Made by a program: the position numbers and the translations under genes. Positions 52,904 through 60,401 of a DNA stretch of 64,000 bases are shown here, one piece after another. Numbering within the stretch: position 1 is the first letter of the stretch; every line of letters starts with the position of its first letter. The notes under the pieces were generated by a model, which had not been told where the DNA came from, made no database searches, and saw nothing but the letters and a program-made list of their open reading frames with translations. Source of the stretch: Piscirickettsiaceae bacterium (GTDB lineage Bacteria > Pseudomonadota > Gammaproteobacteria > Nitrosococcales > Methylophagaceae); the NCBI GenBank assembly GCA_013215775.1, contig JABSQO010000003.1, positions 62,001-126,000 of the forward strand, given 5' to 3'.

Positions 52904-52921
52904 CAAGTCACCCGTGACTTA
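52904..52921 (-). promoter_or_regulatory. Operator copy upstream of the terminase operon
   Basis: CAAGTCACCCGTGACTTA. A -35-like ACTAAA and a weak -10 (GAATAT) flank it on the minus strand. TATAAT further downstream (about 52878-52883) may be an alternative -10. Confidence 0.7.
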
Positions 52922-52947
52922 TTTAGTTAATTAATTTTCAGCCGCTA

Positions 52948-53049
52948 TGTGCGGGCTGTTTATGATTTTCCGCAAGTGTTTATATTATTAATAATTAAAA
53001 TAAAATAAAAAAATATAGTAATAGTGATAGAGCACAAACAACCCGCACA
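52948..53049. repeat. AT-rich segment inside a 17-bp inverted repeat
   Basis: TGTGCGGGCTGTTTATG (52948-52964) and CACAAACAACCCGCACA (53033-53049) are inverted copies with 15 of 17 pairs. They enclose about 68 bp of nearly pure A/T (TATTATTAATAATTAAAATA). It is located beside terS. The right arm is part of the 31-bp element also found at 14441-14471. Candidate replication origin, cos/pac region or terminator. Confidence 0.6.
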
Positions 53050-53060
53050 GAGAGGATCTG

Positions 53061-53312
53061 CTACGGCTTCATAAGCGCCATGCCGCTTACAGTAGGTGCG
53101 ATTACCTGTCTACTGCGGCCGCGTCGCACTTCAGTGCCCTTCTTTTCAATCAAACCCTTCTTAATCAGCGACCGCGTGGAGAAGTGCAGCGATTGCTTGG
53201 TGGTCTCGTACGGTAGCGCCATCACTAGCTGATCCGTGTCTAAAAACGAACCATCTGGATTCGCTCGGACAATTGCGCTCATCAACTGGCCCTGTTTTGT
53301 TGTTAATGCCAT
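53061..53312 (-). CDS. Winged-helix DNA-binding protein
   Basis: An 83-residue protein with helix-turn-helix and wing: TDQLVMALPYETTKQSLHFS, then TRSLIKKGLIEKKGTEVRRG and a basic wing RSRQVIAPT. It is the last gene of the ParB/ABC/GNAT operon and overlaps the GNAT gene by 10 bp. A candidate local regulator. Confidence 0.65.
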   Translation of the reverse strand: MALTTKQGQLMSAIVRANPDGSFLDTDQLVMALPYETTKQSLHFSTRSLIKKGLIEKKGTEVRRGRSRQVIAPTVSGMALMKP

Positions 53313-54178
53313 TCTGTGTTCCTCAACTTCTCTTCTGCCGGTTGCTCATCAAAAGCCAAGAGTGGAATACTCTCCGGTAATTTCGTATCTACATCTGGGT
53401 TTTGATATACGCCGTACATCGGACTTCCAAACACTAACTGCTGTATGTTTTTGATTAGAGTGGGTATCTCCATCAAGTCTACTTTTGACGTACCGGTGTT
53501 TAGATTGCTTCCGGTCTTTTCAAGCGCCGAATGTCGGTAGTAAAACTCTCTAATTTCTTGAATAACTCTCGCCTTGTGCCCAGGAGACATCGCCTCCAAT
53601 TCCTTTAGCACTCCGTCGTGGTCTGCGGGATGACAGTCAAAAAGCCTCTTCATAAACTTCAGCCCCTTCTCGTATGCGGCCGCCTGCTTTGGCTTGACGA
53701 ATTTGAAACCAGCTCGAATTGCAAATGGATTAAACTTGCTCATTGAAGATTGGATCTCCATGAACTGCTTGCCCTCCATTCTGGCAATTAGATTTAACAT
53801 TCGGTACGAAACCCCACCGGCTCTGAATAATGTGTCTACCACTATTCTCGAACACAGAACGAATTTCTTATTAACAAACTTGGCTCGATATGTGTTGGTT
53901 GACTTCGTGTCTCTTCCTGGCTTCAGCCTCGGAAACAGAACATGTCTTCCGGCCAAAAGTAATCGCGGCGATGATATGACGGCGACGGCAACTAGCTGAC
54001 TGCCCAACATACATCTCCAGACCCGCCCAACAACCCTTCCTTCTGATTTGTAGTGCAGCTCGTGAAGCTCATTCCAGTCGTCCTTAGTCCCTCGCTCTAC
54101 TCTCATGTGTTTTAGCAGAGAAAGTTCCCCATACGCGCTCTCAGAGCGTTCAATGAGTGCGTATTCGTTCTCAATCAT
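53303..54178 (-). CDS. GNAT-fold protein of the ABC-ATPase-linked (COG2401/Mom-like) type
   Basis: A 291-residue protein. Residues 35-160 match the acetyltransferase half of COG2401 proteins: a WRCMLGSQLVAVAVISSPRL strand pair, then NKKFVLCSRIVVDTLFRAGG (the SRIVV..YR region), YRMLNLIARME and MSKFNPFAIRAGFKFVKP. In other genomes this half is fused to an ABC ATPase; here the ATPase is a separate gene in the same operon. Phage Mu Mom, a DNA-modifying GNAT relative, shows such folds can modify bases. Substrate here is unproven. Confidence 0.7.
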   Translation of the reverse strand: MIENEYALIERSESAYGELSLLKHMRVERGTKDDWNELHELHYKSEGRVVGRVWRCMLGSQLVAVAVISSPRLLLAGRHVLFPRLKPGRDTKSTNTYRAKFVNKKFVLCSRIVVDTLFRAGGVSYRMLNLIARMEGKQFMEIQSSMSKFNPFAIRAGFKFVKPKQAAAYEKGLKFMKRLFDCHPADHDGVLKELEAMSPGHKARVIQEIREFYYRHSALEKTGSNLNTGTSKVDLMEIPTLIKNIQQLVFGSPMYGVYQNPDVDTKLPESIPLLAFDEQPAEEKLRNTEWH

Positions 54179-54515
54179 CTACAATTCTCAACTCATGCTT
54201 TGGCTCTACTATTTTCAGCTCAAATTTTGGCTTTCTTTTGAACATGTCCCACAGACTTACGTCAGCGAAATTATCGTGAACATAAATCGCGGCTATGATG
54301 CCAAGACTGCCTCCAACACCAGATACGCCAATAAATAAGAAACCATCGCCAGCAACAGCATACTTAACAAAGAAATACCCAGCCACCGTAATACCCCAGC
54401 TCGTGACAAAAGCCAAAAGGTAACGAGACTGATGTACGTTCTTTGAATTAAATCCAAGTAGAAATACATTAAAAAATGTAGATATGAACAAAATCCCATG
54501 ATCTACAAGCCCCAT
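54171..54515 (-). CDS. Three-helix membrane protein in the ParB/ABC/GNAT operon
   Basis: A 114-residue protein with hydrophobic segments at about 7-22 (ILFISTFFNVFLLGF), 33-50 (LLAFVTSWGITVAGYFFV) and 57-78 (GFLFIGVSGVGGSLGIIAAI), and a charged C-terminal tail. It overlaps the GNAT gene by 8 bp. Function unknown. Confidence 0.6.
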   Translation of the reverse strand: MGLVDHGILFISTFFNVFLLGFNSKNVHQSRYLLAFVTSWGITVAGYFFVKYAVAGDGFLFIGVSGVGGSLGIIAAIYVHDNFADVSLWDMFKRKPKFELKIVEPKHELRIVDD

Positions 54516-54652
54516 TCGTCATCGTCCTCGTCGTAAAACTCTTGCGAGCCGTAAATCGCAACAAGAACCAAAACAACGATGCCGATAACAGCCACCGCAC
54601 CGACAATGGATAGCACTAACACTAGCCAGCTCAACATCTCTGCCTCAATCAT
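54503..54652 (-). CDS. Single-span membrane protein
   Basis: A 49-residue protein from ATG 54652, whose ATGATTGA start overlaps the ABC-ATPase stop. One membrane span (WLVLVLSIVGAVAVIGIVVL) and an acidic tail (EFYDEDDDEWGL). It lies between the ATPase and the three-helix protein. Confidence 0.6.
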   Translation of the reverse strand: MIEAEMLSWLVLVLSIVGAVAVIGIVVLVLVAIYGSQEFYDEDDDEWGL

Positions 54653-55277
54653 GTTCCACCTCAATCTTGTCTCTAAAATACTTTTCAACGTAAAGGTTTG
54701 GACCCAACTCTTCTTTCAAGTCCATGTGCGTTGTCGCAACCATGACGGTCTTGCCCAGTTTTCTTGCCACCTTCTGCAAGTTGAAGGCAACAACTTTTGC
54801 CGTCACTCGATCTAGCGCTGCTGTAAACTCATCGGCTACCCAAACATCCGCCTCTGATTCAATAACTTTCGCCAGTCTGAACCGATACTTCTGCCCGTCG
54901 GACAACTCTGAAGGCTTGCGAACAAACAAGTAGGCATCGTTCAGCCCCGCCAGGCTAAGTAAGCGAAGTGCGTCTGACATATTCTTGCCAAGCTGGTCGA
55001 TAAGAGGTCTGTCGTCGTATTCAATACTGTCGATGTCGGCTACGGAATTGCCATCTTCAAGCATCAATTTCGCAAGGTCTCTCATAAGCAATGATTTCCC
55101 CGAGCCAGATTGACCGGTTATGTAACAAATGTCGCCATCATTGATTTCAATCTTGAAGTTGTCGTAAATAACAAACTCCTTGTCGGACAAACCCAGTCCA
55201 AACGCCTCCGACACCTCCAGAACTCTTGGCGTGCGCTCCACCGATGATTTGAACTTCTTACTTATTGTGTATTGCAT
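54645..55277 (-). CDS. ABC-type ATPase (COG2401-like, split from its GNAT partner)
   Basis: A 210-residue single nucleotide-binding domain with Walker A GQSGSGKS, signature LSDGQKYRFRLA, Walker B VWVADEFTAALDR and the switch His in ATTHMD. The end LYVEKYFRDKIEVEHD fits ABC ATPases that are fused to GNAT domains rather than transporter ATPases. It abuts the second ParB gene and precedes two membrane-protein genes and GNAT. Confidence 0.8.
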   Translation of the reverse strand: MQYTISKKFKSSVERTPRVLEVSEAFGLGLSDKEFVIYDNFKIEINDGDICYITGQSGSGKSLLMRDLAKLMLEDGNSVADIDSIEYDDRPLIDQLGKNMSDALRLLSLAGLNDAYLFVRKPSELSDGQKYRFRLAKVIESEADVWVADEFTAALDRVTAKVVAFNLQKVARKLGKTVMVATTHMDLKEELGPNLYVEKYFRDKIEVEHD

Positions 55278-55955
55278 TTAATCCCCGACGAGATTGGTCA
55301 TGAACGAATTAAAAGCGACGTGACCCTTCTCTCCGGTCTCATCTTCTAATCTGCCCATGAACTTGCCGATCATTCTTGCCATGTCTACGGTGACTCGCTT
55401 GAAGCCAAACGCCTCGCCCAAAGGTACTTCGCCAGCTTCAATTTCTTTGGCTTTGGCTTCTGCTTTCTCGGTGTGTTCTTTGACTTCGGTATCGAGGTCG
55501 TCGATCACAGAACTTAAATCCATCTCAGCTAGGTCGGCGGTAAGAAAGTCAAGTTCGTTATCTTCGTAGCCCATGCCGGTCATATCAAAGTCCGCATCGA
55601 CAACTAGGCTTTCCAGCTCTTGTTGCTCCAGCTCATAGTCGAAATTCACTCCGACAGACTTGTTATCAACTAATCTGGCCGCTTTTATCTGATCGTCTGT
55701 CAAGTCATCTAACACAATCGTTGGAACGTACGTCATACCCAAGCTAATCGCTGCCAGACGACGCCCATGACCCGCCACGATGACATTGTTCTTATCTACC
55801 CAAATGGATGAGTTAAAACCGAAGCGACGAATACTCTCAACAATCACGGCCACGTCTTTGTCAGTGTGAATCTTTGCGTTGTTTTCGTAAGGCACCAGAT
55901 CTTCAACTTTGAATTGAATCACGGGTCTGCCCTTGATTAAACTATCCTCGCTCAT
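55278..55955 (-). CDS. ParB/sulfiredoxin-fold protein 2
   Basis: A 225-residue protein with the ParB N-terminal domain: LVPYENNAKIHTDKDVAVIV, then FGFNSSIWVDKNNVIVAGHG and RRLAAISLGM (the G.HRR motif). The C-terminal half is acidic and coiled. In phages this domain often accompanies DNA modification or has nuclease/CTPase activity. It starts within the preceding small gene. Confidence 0.8.
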   Translation of the reverse strand: MSEDSLIKGRPVIQFKVEDLVPYENNAKIHTDKDVAVIVESIRRFGFNSSIWVDKNNVIVAGHGRRLAAISLGMTYVPTIVLDDLTDDQIKAARLVDNKSVGVNFDYELEQQELESLVVDADFDMTGMGYEDNELDFLTADLAEMDLSSVIDDLDTEVKEHTEKAEAKAKEIEAGEVPLGEAFGFKRVTVDMARMIGKFMGRLEDETGEKGHVAFNSFMTNLVGD

Positions 55956-56088
55956 GTTCCATCGCCCCGTCGTTGAAATCTAGGTCGTCAGACTCTTCAA
56001 ACATTTCTCCAGAGTCGCAATCGCCGCAATCCTCGCTGGTGCGTCTTGACTTGCACAGGGCGCAGTCATCTCCAAACTTAAAACCCAT
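55942..56088 (-). CDS. 48-residue CxxC/CxxC small protein
   Basis: MGFKFGDDCALCKSRRTSED followed by CGDC and an acidic tail. Two CxxC pairs suggest a zinc-binding knuckle. It fills the gap between the two ParB genes and overlaps the downstream one by 14 bp. Confidence 0.6.
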   Translation of the reverse strand: MGFKFGDDCALCKSRRTSEDCGDCDSGEMFEESDDLDFNDGAMEHERG

Positions 56089-56093
56089 TGGTA

Positions 56094-56762
56094 TTAGCCT
56101 CCATTTTCACTCTCCATCATTTCTCGATATTTAGTTGCGACCCACACGAGAGCGTCTCCGGCATTTGTCAGAGAGTCCGCTTGGTCTAGTTTTTGTGTCT
56201 TCATTACAAAGCTCATTAGCTCGGTAACATCATCTGCGTCTTCCATTGCTACCTTGAAACGCATTATTTGGTGTGTCTGTGTTGGCGCAGCCGCTAAGTC
56301 CCCTAGTGCGGGTAGTTCGTCATCTTCACCCAAATCTAAGTCGTCCAAATCTATACTCTTAGCTGAAAAGATAGATTCAAACTCCGCGTCGGAGAAAGGA
56401 GTAAAAGTGGATAGAACTTCAGCACCGCCTAAATCTTCCAACAACTCGGCTAACTTCAGCGTGTCGTCAGAACCATATCGACCGTTGTCGATCAGGCTGA
56501 TTTCTTTTGCTCTCGTGTCGTCTATGACACCGAGATTAAGTACGGGAATTGATTCTGAAAGTTTATTGACGGCTATCTCTGCTCGATGCTCACCTCCAAG
56601 AATTTGGAGTGTGCCATCAGGCAATGTTCTTACGATTACTGGCTTGAACATACCCAGTCTGTCGATTGATCCTTCTAGCTTTTGTTCGTTCTCTGGACTC
56701 ACTATATTGGTGTTCCAAGGATTCGGTTTCAATAGCGTCGGATCTAGTTGTTCTAATTTCAT
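56094..56762 (-). CDS. ParB/sulfiredoxin-fold protein 1
   Basis: A 222-residue protein from ATG 56762 (TTG 56774 is also in frame). ParB domain: LLKPNPWNTNIVSPENEQKL, then GMFKPVIVRTLPDGTLQILG and GEHRAEIAVN. An acidic linker (DLDDLDLGEDDELP) follows. First gene of the leftward operon controlled by the divergent operator at 56801. Confidence 0.8.
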   Translation of the reverse strand: MKLEQLDPTLLKPNPWNTNIVSPENEQKLEGSIDRLGMFKPVIVRTLPDGTLQILGGEHRAEIAVNKLSESIPVLNLGVIDDTRAKEISLIDNGRYGSDDTLKLAELLEDLGGAEVLSTFTPFSDAEFESIFSAKSIDLDDLDLGEDDELPALGDLAAAPTQTHQIMRFKVAMEDADDVTELMSFVMKTQKLDQADSLTNAGDALVWVATKYREMMESENGG

Positions 56763-56800
56763 ATTTTTCTTCAAACCTTATACAAGACGTGCCATAATAG

Positions 56801-56818
56801 TAAATCATTGGTGACTTA
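56801..56818. promoter_or_regulatory. Divergent operator between the ParB operon and the SF2 helicase
   Basis: TAAATCATTGGTGACTTA. Leftward it lies in a good TTGAAA-17 bp-TACTAT promoter for the ParB operon. Rightward it lies 20 bp before the helicase ATG, where a -10 is not obvious, so binding could control both directions. Confidence 0.8.
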
Positions 56819-56837
56819 CTTTCAAGAGGATTAAACA

Positions 56838-58544
56838 ATGTCTGTAATTCAAATCGCACACAACGCGGTCAAAGCTAAGTTAATTGACGTACCAAGAGAG
56901 GTGAAGTTGAAAGTGTCTGAGCTCCTTTCTTATCGAGTGGAAGGTGCCGAACACGTGGCCACGACTAAATCTGTCGGGTGGAATGGGCGGTCTTCGTTTT
57001 TTCACTTTAAGCAAGGGACATTTCCCGCTGGATTTGTTCATCGGATACATGATGGCCTGACGAGAGCTGGCTACACTGTGAAGATCGTTAGAAAGGCTCT
57101 ACCATTGCCTTTGGGCGACAAAAACCCGAAGGTGGATGACTTCCCAGAAGATCCCAGATACGATTATCAGGCGCTTACCGTCAAGAGATTGCTAAAGCAT
57201 GGTCAGATAATCGCGCAGGTGGCGACAGGTGGCGGGAAGTCCAGAATTGCCAAGCTGGTTTACGCCACGATTAAGCGAGAAACTTTGTTTCTAACAACCC
57301 GCTCCGTCTTAATGCACCAAATGAAAGATGCGTTTGAAAAAGACATGAAAATAAAAGTTGGCGTTATTGGCGAAGGTGAGTGGAACGCGACAAAGGGAAT
57401 GAATGTTGCGATGGTTCAGACGATTGCCCCCTACGTTGACAAGAAGACGGTCGAAGGCGAGATTGAGCGATTTTTGATTGCCCAGTTCAACGCCGAAAAG
57501 AAAGCCATCGATGCCTTAAAGCTCAAGCTGAAAAAAGATAAGGCGACGCTTCGTGAAATAAACACCGAGATTGCTAGGTTGAGACGAGCTTTGATCGCCA
57601 AGAGACCGTCTGACTCCAGACTAGCCACTGCCACCAAAGCGAAGGTTGCAAAGCACAATGCAAAACACTTGCAGGTTCTAAAGTTCTTGGAGCGATTTGA
57701 GGTTGTTATTCTTGAGGAGGCACATGAAGCCGGTGGCAATGGGTTCTTTGAGATTCTAAAGCGCTGTGTCAATGCTCATTACCGACTATCGCTTACAGCA
57801 ACGCCGTTTATGAGAGACGACGAAGAAGCGAACATGCGGTTGATGGCCACCTCTGGTCCAATCGGCATTAAGATTTCAGAAGACATGTTGATCAAGCGCG
57901 GAATTCTAGCGAAACCAATCTTTAAAATTGTCGATATGGGAGATCCAATTAAGAAACTTCACCCGAATTACAACAAAGTTCGTCGGACAACCCCCTGGCA
58001 GCGTGCCTACAAGCTCGGTATTGCCGAAAATGAGGTTAGAAACGAGATTATTGTTGAAGAGTGTGCACGATCTAAGCGCAATGGTCTGACCGCAATGGTG
58101 CTTGTTCACCACACGGCTCACGGTCATATTCTGAAAAAGATGATGTTGGCTGAAGGTATCAAGGCCGACTTTATCTATGGCAAGCACGAGCAGTCACAGC
58201 GTAAAAGAGCCCTGGCTCGGCTATCAAGTGGCGAGATTGACGTATTGATTGGCTCTACCATTCTCGATGTGGGCGTTGACGTCCCTGCCGTTGGTCTGGT
58301 GATACTTGCGGGCGGCGGTAAAGCGGAAGTCGCCCTGCGTCAAAGAATTGGACGTGGTTTGCGCTGTAAGAAAAGTGGGCCAAACATTTGTTTAGTTGTT
58401 GACTTTTCTGACCTTCGCAACTCTCACCTAAAGGGTCACGCAATGCAACGTAGAGCGATTATCGAGGATACGCCTGGCTTCGCCGAAAACATTCTTCCAA
58501 AGGGTGTCGATTTCGACTACGAAGAGCTAGGGTTAGCGGCATAG
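56838..58544 (+). CDS. SF2 DNA/RNA helicase
   Basis: A 568-residue helicase with motif I ATGGGKS, motif II VVILEEAHEAGG (EEAH, a DEAH variant), motif III SLTATP, then STILDVGVDVPAV (motif V) and QRIGRGLRC (motif VI). A charged coiled-coil insertion occurs between motifs Ia and II (KKDKATLREINTEIARLRRA). Similar phage helicases act in recombination-dependent replication and repair. Preceded by AGAGGATTAAAC. Confidence 0.9.
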   Translation: MSVIQIAHNAVKAKLIDVPREVKLKVSELLSYRVEGAEHVATTKSVGWNGRSSFFHFKQGTFPAGFVHRIHDGLTRAGYTVKIVRKALPLPLGDKNPKVDDFPEDPRYDYQALTVKRLLKHGQIIAQVATGGGKSRIAKLVYATIKRETLFLTTRSVLMHQMKDAFEKDMKIKVGVIGEGEWNATKGMNVAMVQTIAPYVDKKTVEGEIERFLIAQFNAEKKAIDALKLKLKKDKATLREINTEIARLRRALIAKRPSDSRLATATKAKVAKHNAKHLQVLKFLERFEVVILEEAHEAGGNGFFEILKRCVNAHYRLSLTATPFMRDDEEANMRLMATSGPIGIKISEDMLIKRGILAKPIFKIVDMGDPIKKLHPNYNKVRRTTPWQRAYKLGIAENEVRNEIIVEECARSKRNGLTAMVLVHHTAHGHILKKMMLAEGIKADFIYGKHEQSQRKRALARLSSGEIDVLIGSTILDVGVDVPAVGLVILAGGGKAEVALRQRIGRGLRCKKSGPNICLVVDFSDLRNSHLKGHAMQRRAIIEDTPGFAENILPKGVDFDYEELGLAA

Positions 58545-58622
58545 CTAAGGTAGAATAGAATACTTTATTTTAGACGTGATATTATGTTTTCACGCTATCA
58601 AATACACTATACGGAGAGAGAG

Positions 58623-58925
58623 ATGTCACAAGAAGAACAAGAGCCATTTAAGAGACAAACTATGGGGCTCACACCTACGGGCTCAACTAAGATAAAAGAG
58701 CTTGCTAAAAAATACAATGTCAACATGTATGTGGTGGTTGACGTAATGATTAAATCTGCCGATGAGGAGTCTGATAACTTTAAACACTTTATGGACATTG
58801 CGGTCGAGCAGCACGCCAAGCACAAAGCAGTGTCGAAAGAAATTAGCGATGCCGTTAGCCAAGTGACGGCGGGCATGACCCCAGAGCAGGTTGTGGACTT
58901 GCTAGAAAAAGCAAAACAACTTTAA
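58623..58925 (+). CDS. Small phage protein, unknown function
   Basis: A 100-residue helical protein (MSQEEQEPFKRQTMGL...) with a GGAGAGAG ribosome-binding site. The segment TKIKELAKKYNVNMYVVVDVM may be a small DNA-binding helix pair. Last gene before the terminator at 58931. Confidence 0.6.
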   Translation: MSQEEQEPFKRQTMGLTPTGSTKIKELAKKYNVNMYVVVDVMIKSADEESDNFKHFMDIAVEQHAKHKAVSKEISDAVSQVTAGMTPEQVVDLLEKAKQL

Positions 58926-58930
58926 TTTTA

Positions 58931-58960
58931 AAAAAGGTCGTTTACATGGCCTTTATTTTT
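58931..58960 (+). terminator. Terminator after the helicase transcription unit
   Basis: AAAGGTC and GGCCTTT form a 7-bp stem (one G-U) followed by ATTTTTG. The -35 of the next promoter lies in its loop. Confidence 0.65.
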
Positions 58961-58971
58961 GTTAGTATAAG

Positions 58972-58989
58972 TAAGTCACAAGTGACTAA
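58972..58989 (+). promoter_or_regulatory. Operator for the rightward small-gene operon
   Basis: TAAGTCACAAGTGACTAA. Here the palindrome follows the promoter rather than filling its spacer: TTTACA (58941-58946), 19 bp, TATAAG (58966-58971), then the operator over the likely start site. Confidence 0.75.
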
Positions 58990-59001
58990 TCAAGGAAATG
59001 A

Positions 59002-59218
59002 CATGTTAGAGCAATTGAGAAAAATGTATAAGCAGTTCACTCGCAAAAGCAGAGTGAGAAAAGCGCTATCAACGCCACAGGGTCGTTTGGACATTCTGAA
59101 GGCTGGGTATAAGAAGTTCAGTAGTGAGTTAACCGAGCGTGAACGTAAGCAGATGCGTAAAGACATCAAAAAGCTAGAGCGTGAAATTCGACGCGACAAC
59201 AGACAGCAGGTGAAATGA
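59002..59218 (+). CDS. Basic helical small protein
   Basis: A 71-residue, Lys/Arg-rich, probably coiled-coil protein (RKDIKKLEREIRRDNRQQ). ATG 59002 has AAGGAA upstream, and lies just past the operator. It overlaps the next gene by 4 bp. Possible nucleic-acid binder. Confidence 0.6.
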
Positions 59219-59451
59219 TGAAACTGATATGGAAACTGCCAATCTTGTCGATCACGGCGTTGCTAGTCGTTGTTGCGGGCATGTTCGCGTCAGCGGTGGT
59301 GATGTTAGTAGTCGTATTGATAATTGGCTTGCTCTTGGTTGGGTGCTCTCTTTTTGTACCCGTATATGCCGCGTTTTGGTTTTATGGCGAGGTTAAAGCG
59401 ACCATCACGACAGAGAAAAAGCCAGTCAGCCTAACCGTTGTCAAGAAGTGA
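59215..59451 (+). CDS. Two-helix membrane protein
   Basis: A 78-residue protein with hydrophobic stretches at about 8-32 and 33-60 (LSITALLVVVAGMFASAVVM, then LVVVLIIGLLLVGCSLFVPV) and a basic tail. Function unknown; small membrane proteins of early phage operons often affect host envelope or superinfection. Confidence 0.6.
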   Translation: MMKLIWKLPILSITALLVVVAGMFASAVVMLVVVLIIGLLLVGCSLFVPVYAAFWFYGEVKATITTEKKPVSLTVVKK

Positions 59452-59534
59452 CAAAGTTTTGGAAATTTGTAGAGAGATGGCTGGCAGTTGTGCTGACCGC
59501 TCTGTTTTTAATTGGAAGCTGGTTGTGGGAGTAG
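59448..59534 (+). CDS. Possible 28-residue membrane peptide
   Basis: GTG 59448 overlaps the preceding stop by 4 bp. It encodes MTKFWKFVERWLAVVLTALF and a short end, one membrane span. Supported only by tight coupling and hydrophobicity. Confidence 0.45.
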   Translation: MTKFWKFVERWLAVVLTALFLIGSWLWE

Positions 59535-59538
59535 CTTG

Positions 59539-59883
59539 ATGGAAAAAGTAAGAGTTTCCGCCAGTAAGAGAGGATTCGACGGCGGTGTTGACTTTCATGT
59601 TTACACGTCCACTCACGTTGGTATACCCATCGCACTTTCTCCCAGAGACCTGGGAATGACTCCGCTACCAACATTCGATCTTACCAATGACTCAGCTCAA
59701 GAAATGATGGACAGCTTGTGGGGGATTGGGTTTCGCCCATCTGAGGGATCTGGTAGCGCAGGCGCTCTTGCCGCAACACAGCGCCATCTCGATGATATGA
59801 GAAAGCTGGCTTTTGCTCACGTGGATGCCGATGGCCCCACCACCGTATCTATCAAAGTTGATGAGCCAGTTTGGAGAGAGTGA
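59539..59883 (+). CDS. Phage protein, unknown function
   Basis: A 114-residue protein from ATG 59539 (RVSASKRGFDGGVDFHVYTS...) with a mixed fold. It overlaps the HD hydrolase start (GTGATG). No family recognised. Confidence 0.55.
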   Translation: MEKVRVSASKRGFDGGVDFHVYTSTHVGIPIALSPRDLGMTPLPTFDLTNDSAQEMMDSLWGIGFRPSEGSGSAGALAATQRHLDDMRKLAFAHVDADGPTTVSIKVDEPVWRE

Positions 59884-60401
59884 TGAGTTTAATTAGAAGA
59901 GCTAAGAGATTCGCCGAAGAGCGTCACGGTGAAATCAACCAGATTCGCAAGTACACCGGCGAGCCGTATATCACTCATCCAGCGGCAGTGGCAAAGATTG
60001 TCGCGTCGGTCAAACACACTGACGAAATGATTGCGGCATCTTGGCTACACGACACTGTTGAAGACACCCGAGCCACCACTGAAGACATTTACGACTTGTT
60101 TGGGAGCGAGGTTGGCTACTTGGTTCAGTGTGTGACTGACGTAAGCAAGTTAAGTGACGGCAATAGAGCAGTCAGAAAAGCGCTAGATCGCAACCACATT
60201 GCTCAAGCTAGTGCAGGTGCGCAAACGATCAAGCTGGCTGACTTAATTCACAACACATTGAGCATTGTCGAGCACGGGGGCGACTTTGCGAAGATATATT
60301 TAGCAGAAAAGAGATTGTTATTGGACGTTTTACGAGACGGTGACAAGGATTTATGGGCACGAGCATATTGGCTCGCAAGACAAGGGGATGTGGGTGAGTA
60401 A
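59883..60401 (+). CDS. RelA/SpoT-type HD hydrolase (small alarmone hydrolase-like)
   Basis: A 172-residue single HD domain. The metal-binding pattern is RHGEINQIRKYTGEPYITHP (first His), AASWLHDTVEDT (HD) and KLADLIHNT (Asp). These match the hydrolase domain of SpoT and stand-alone Mesh1-type enzymes, which convert (p)ppGpp to GDP/GTP. No synthetase, TGS or ACT domain is present. ATG 59883 overlaps the previous stop. The substrate is inferred from motifs. Confidence 0.82.
   Translation: MSLIRRAKRFAEERHGEINQIRKYTGEPYITHPAAVAKIVASVKHTDEMIAASWLHDTVEDTRATTEDIYDLFGSEVGYLVQCVTDVSKLSDGNRAVRKALDRNHIAQASAGAQTIKLADLIHNTLSIVEHGGDFAKIYLAEKRLLLDVLRDGDKDLWARAYWLARQGDVGE

Noticed and set aside
13609-58989. 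The repeated 18-bp palindromes might be a CRISPR array
   Set aside because: Copies are kilobases apart, between operons, and degenerate; there are no regular spacers.
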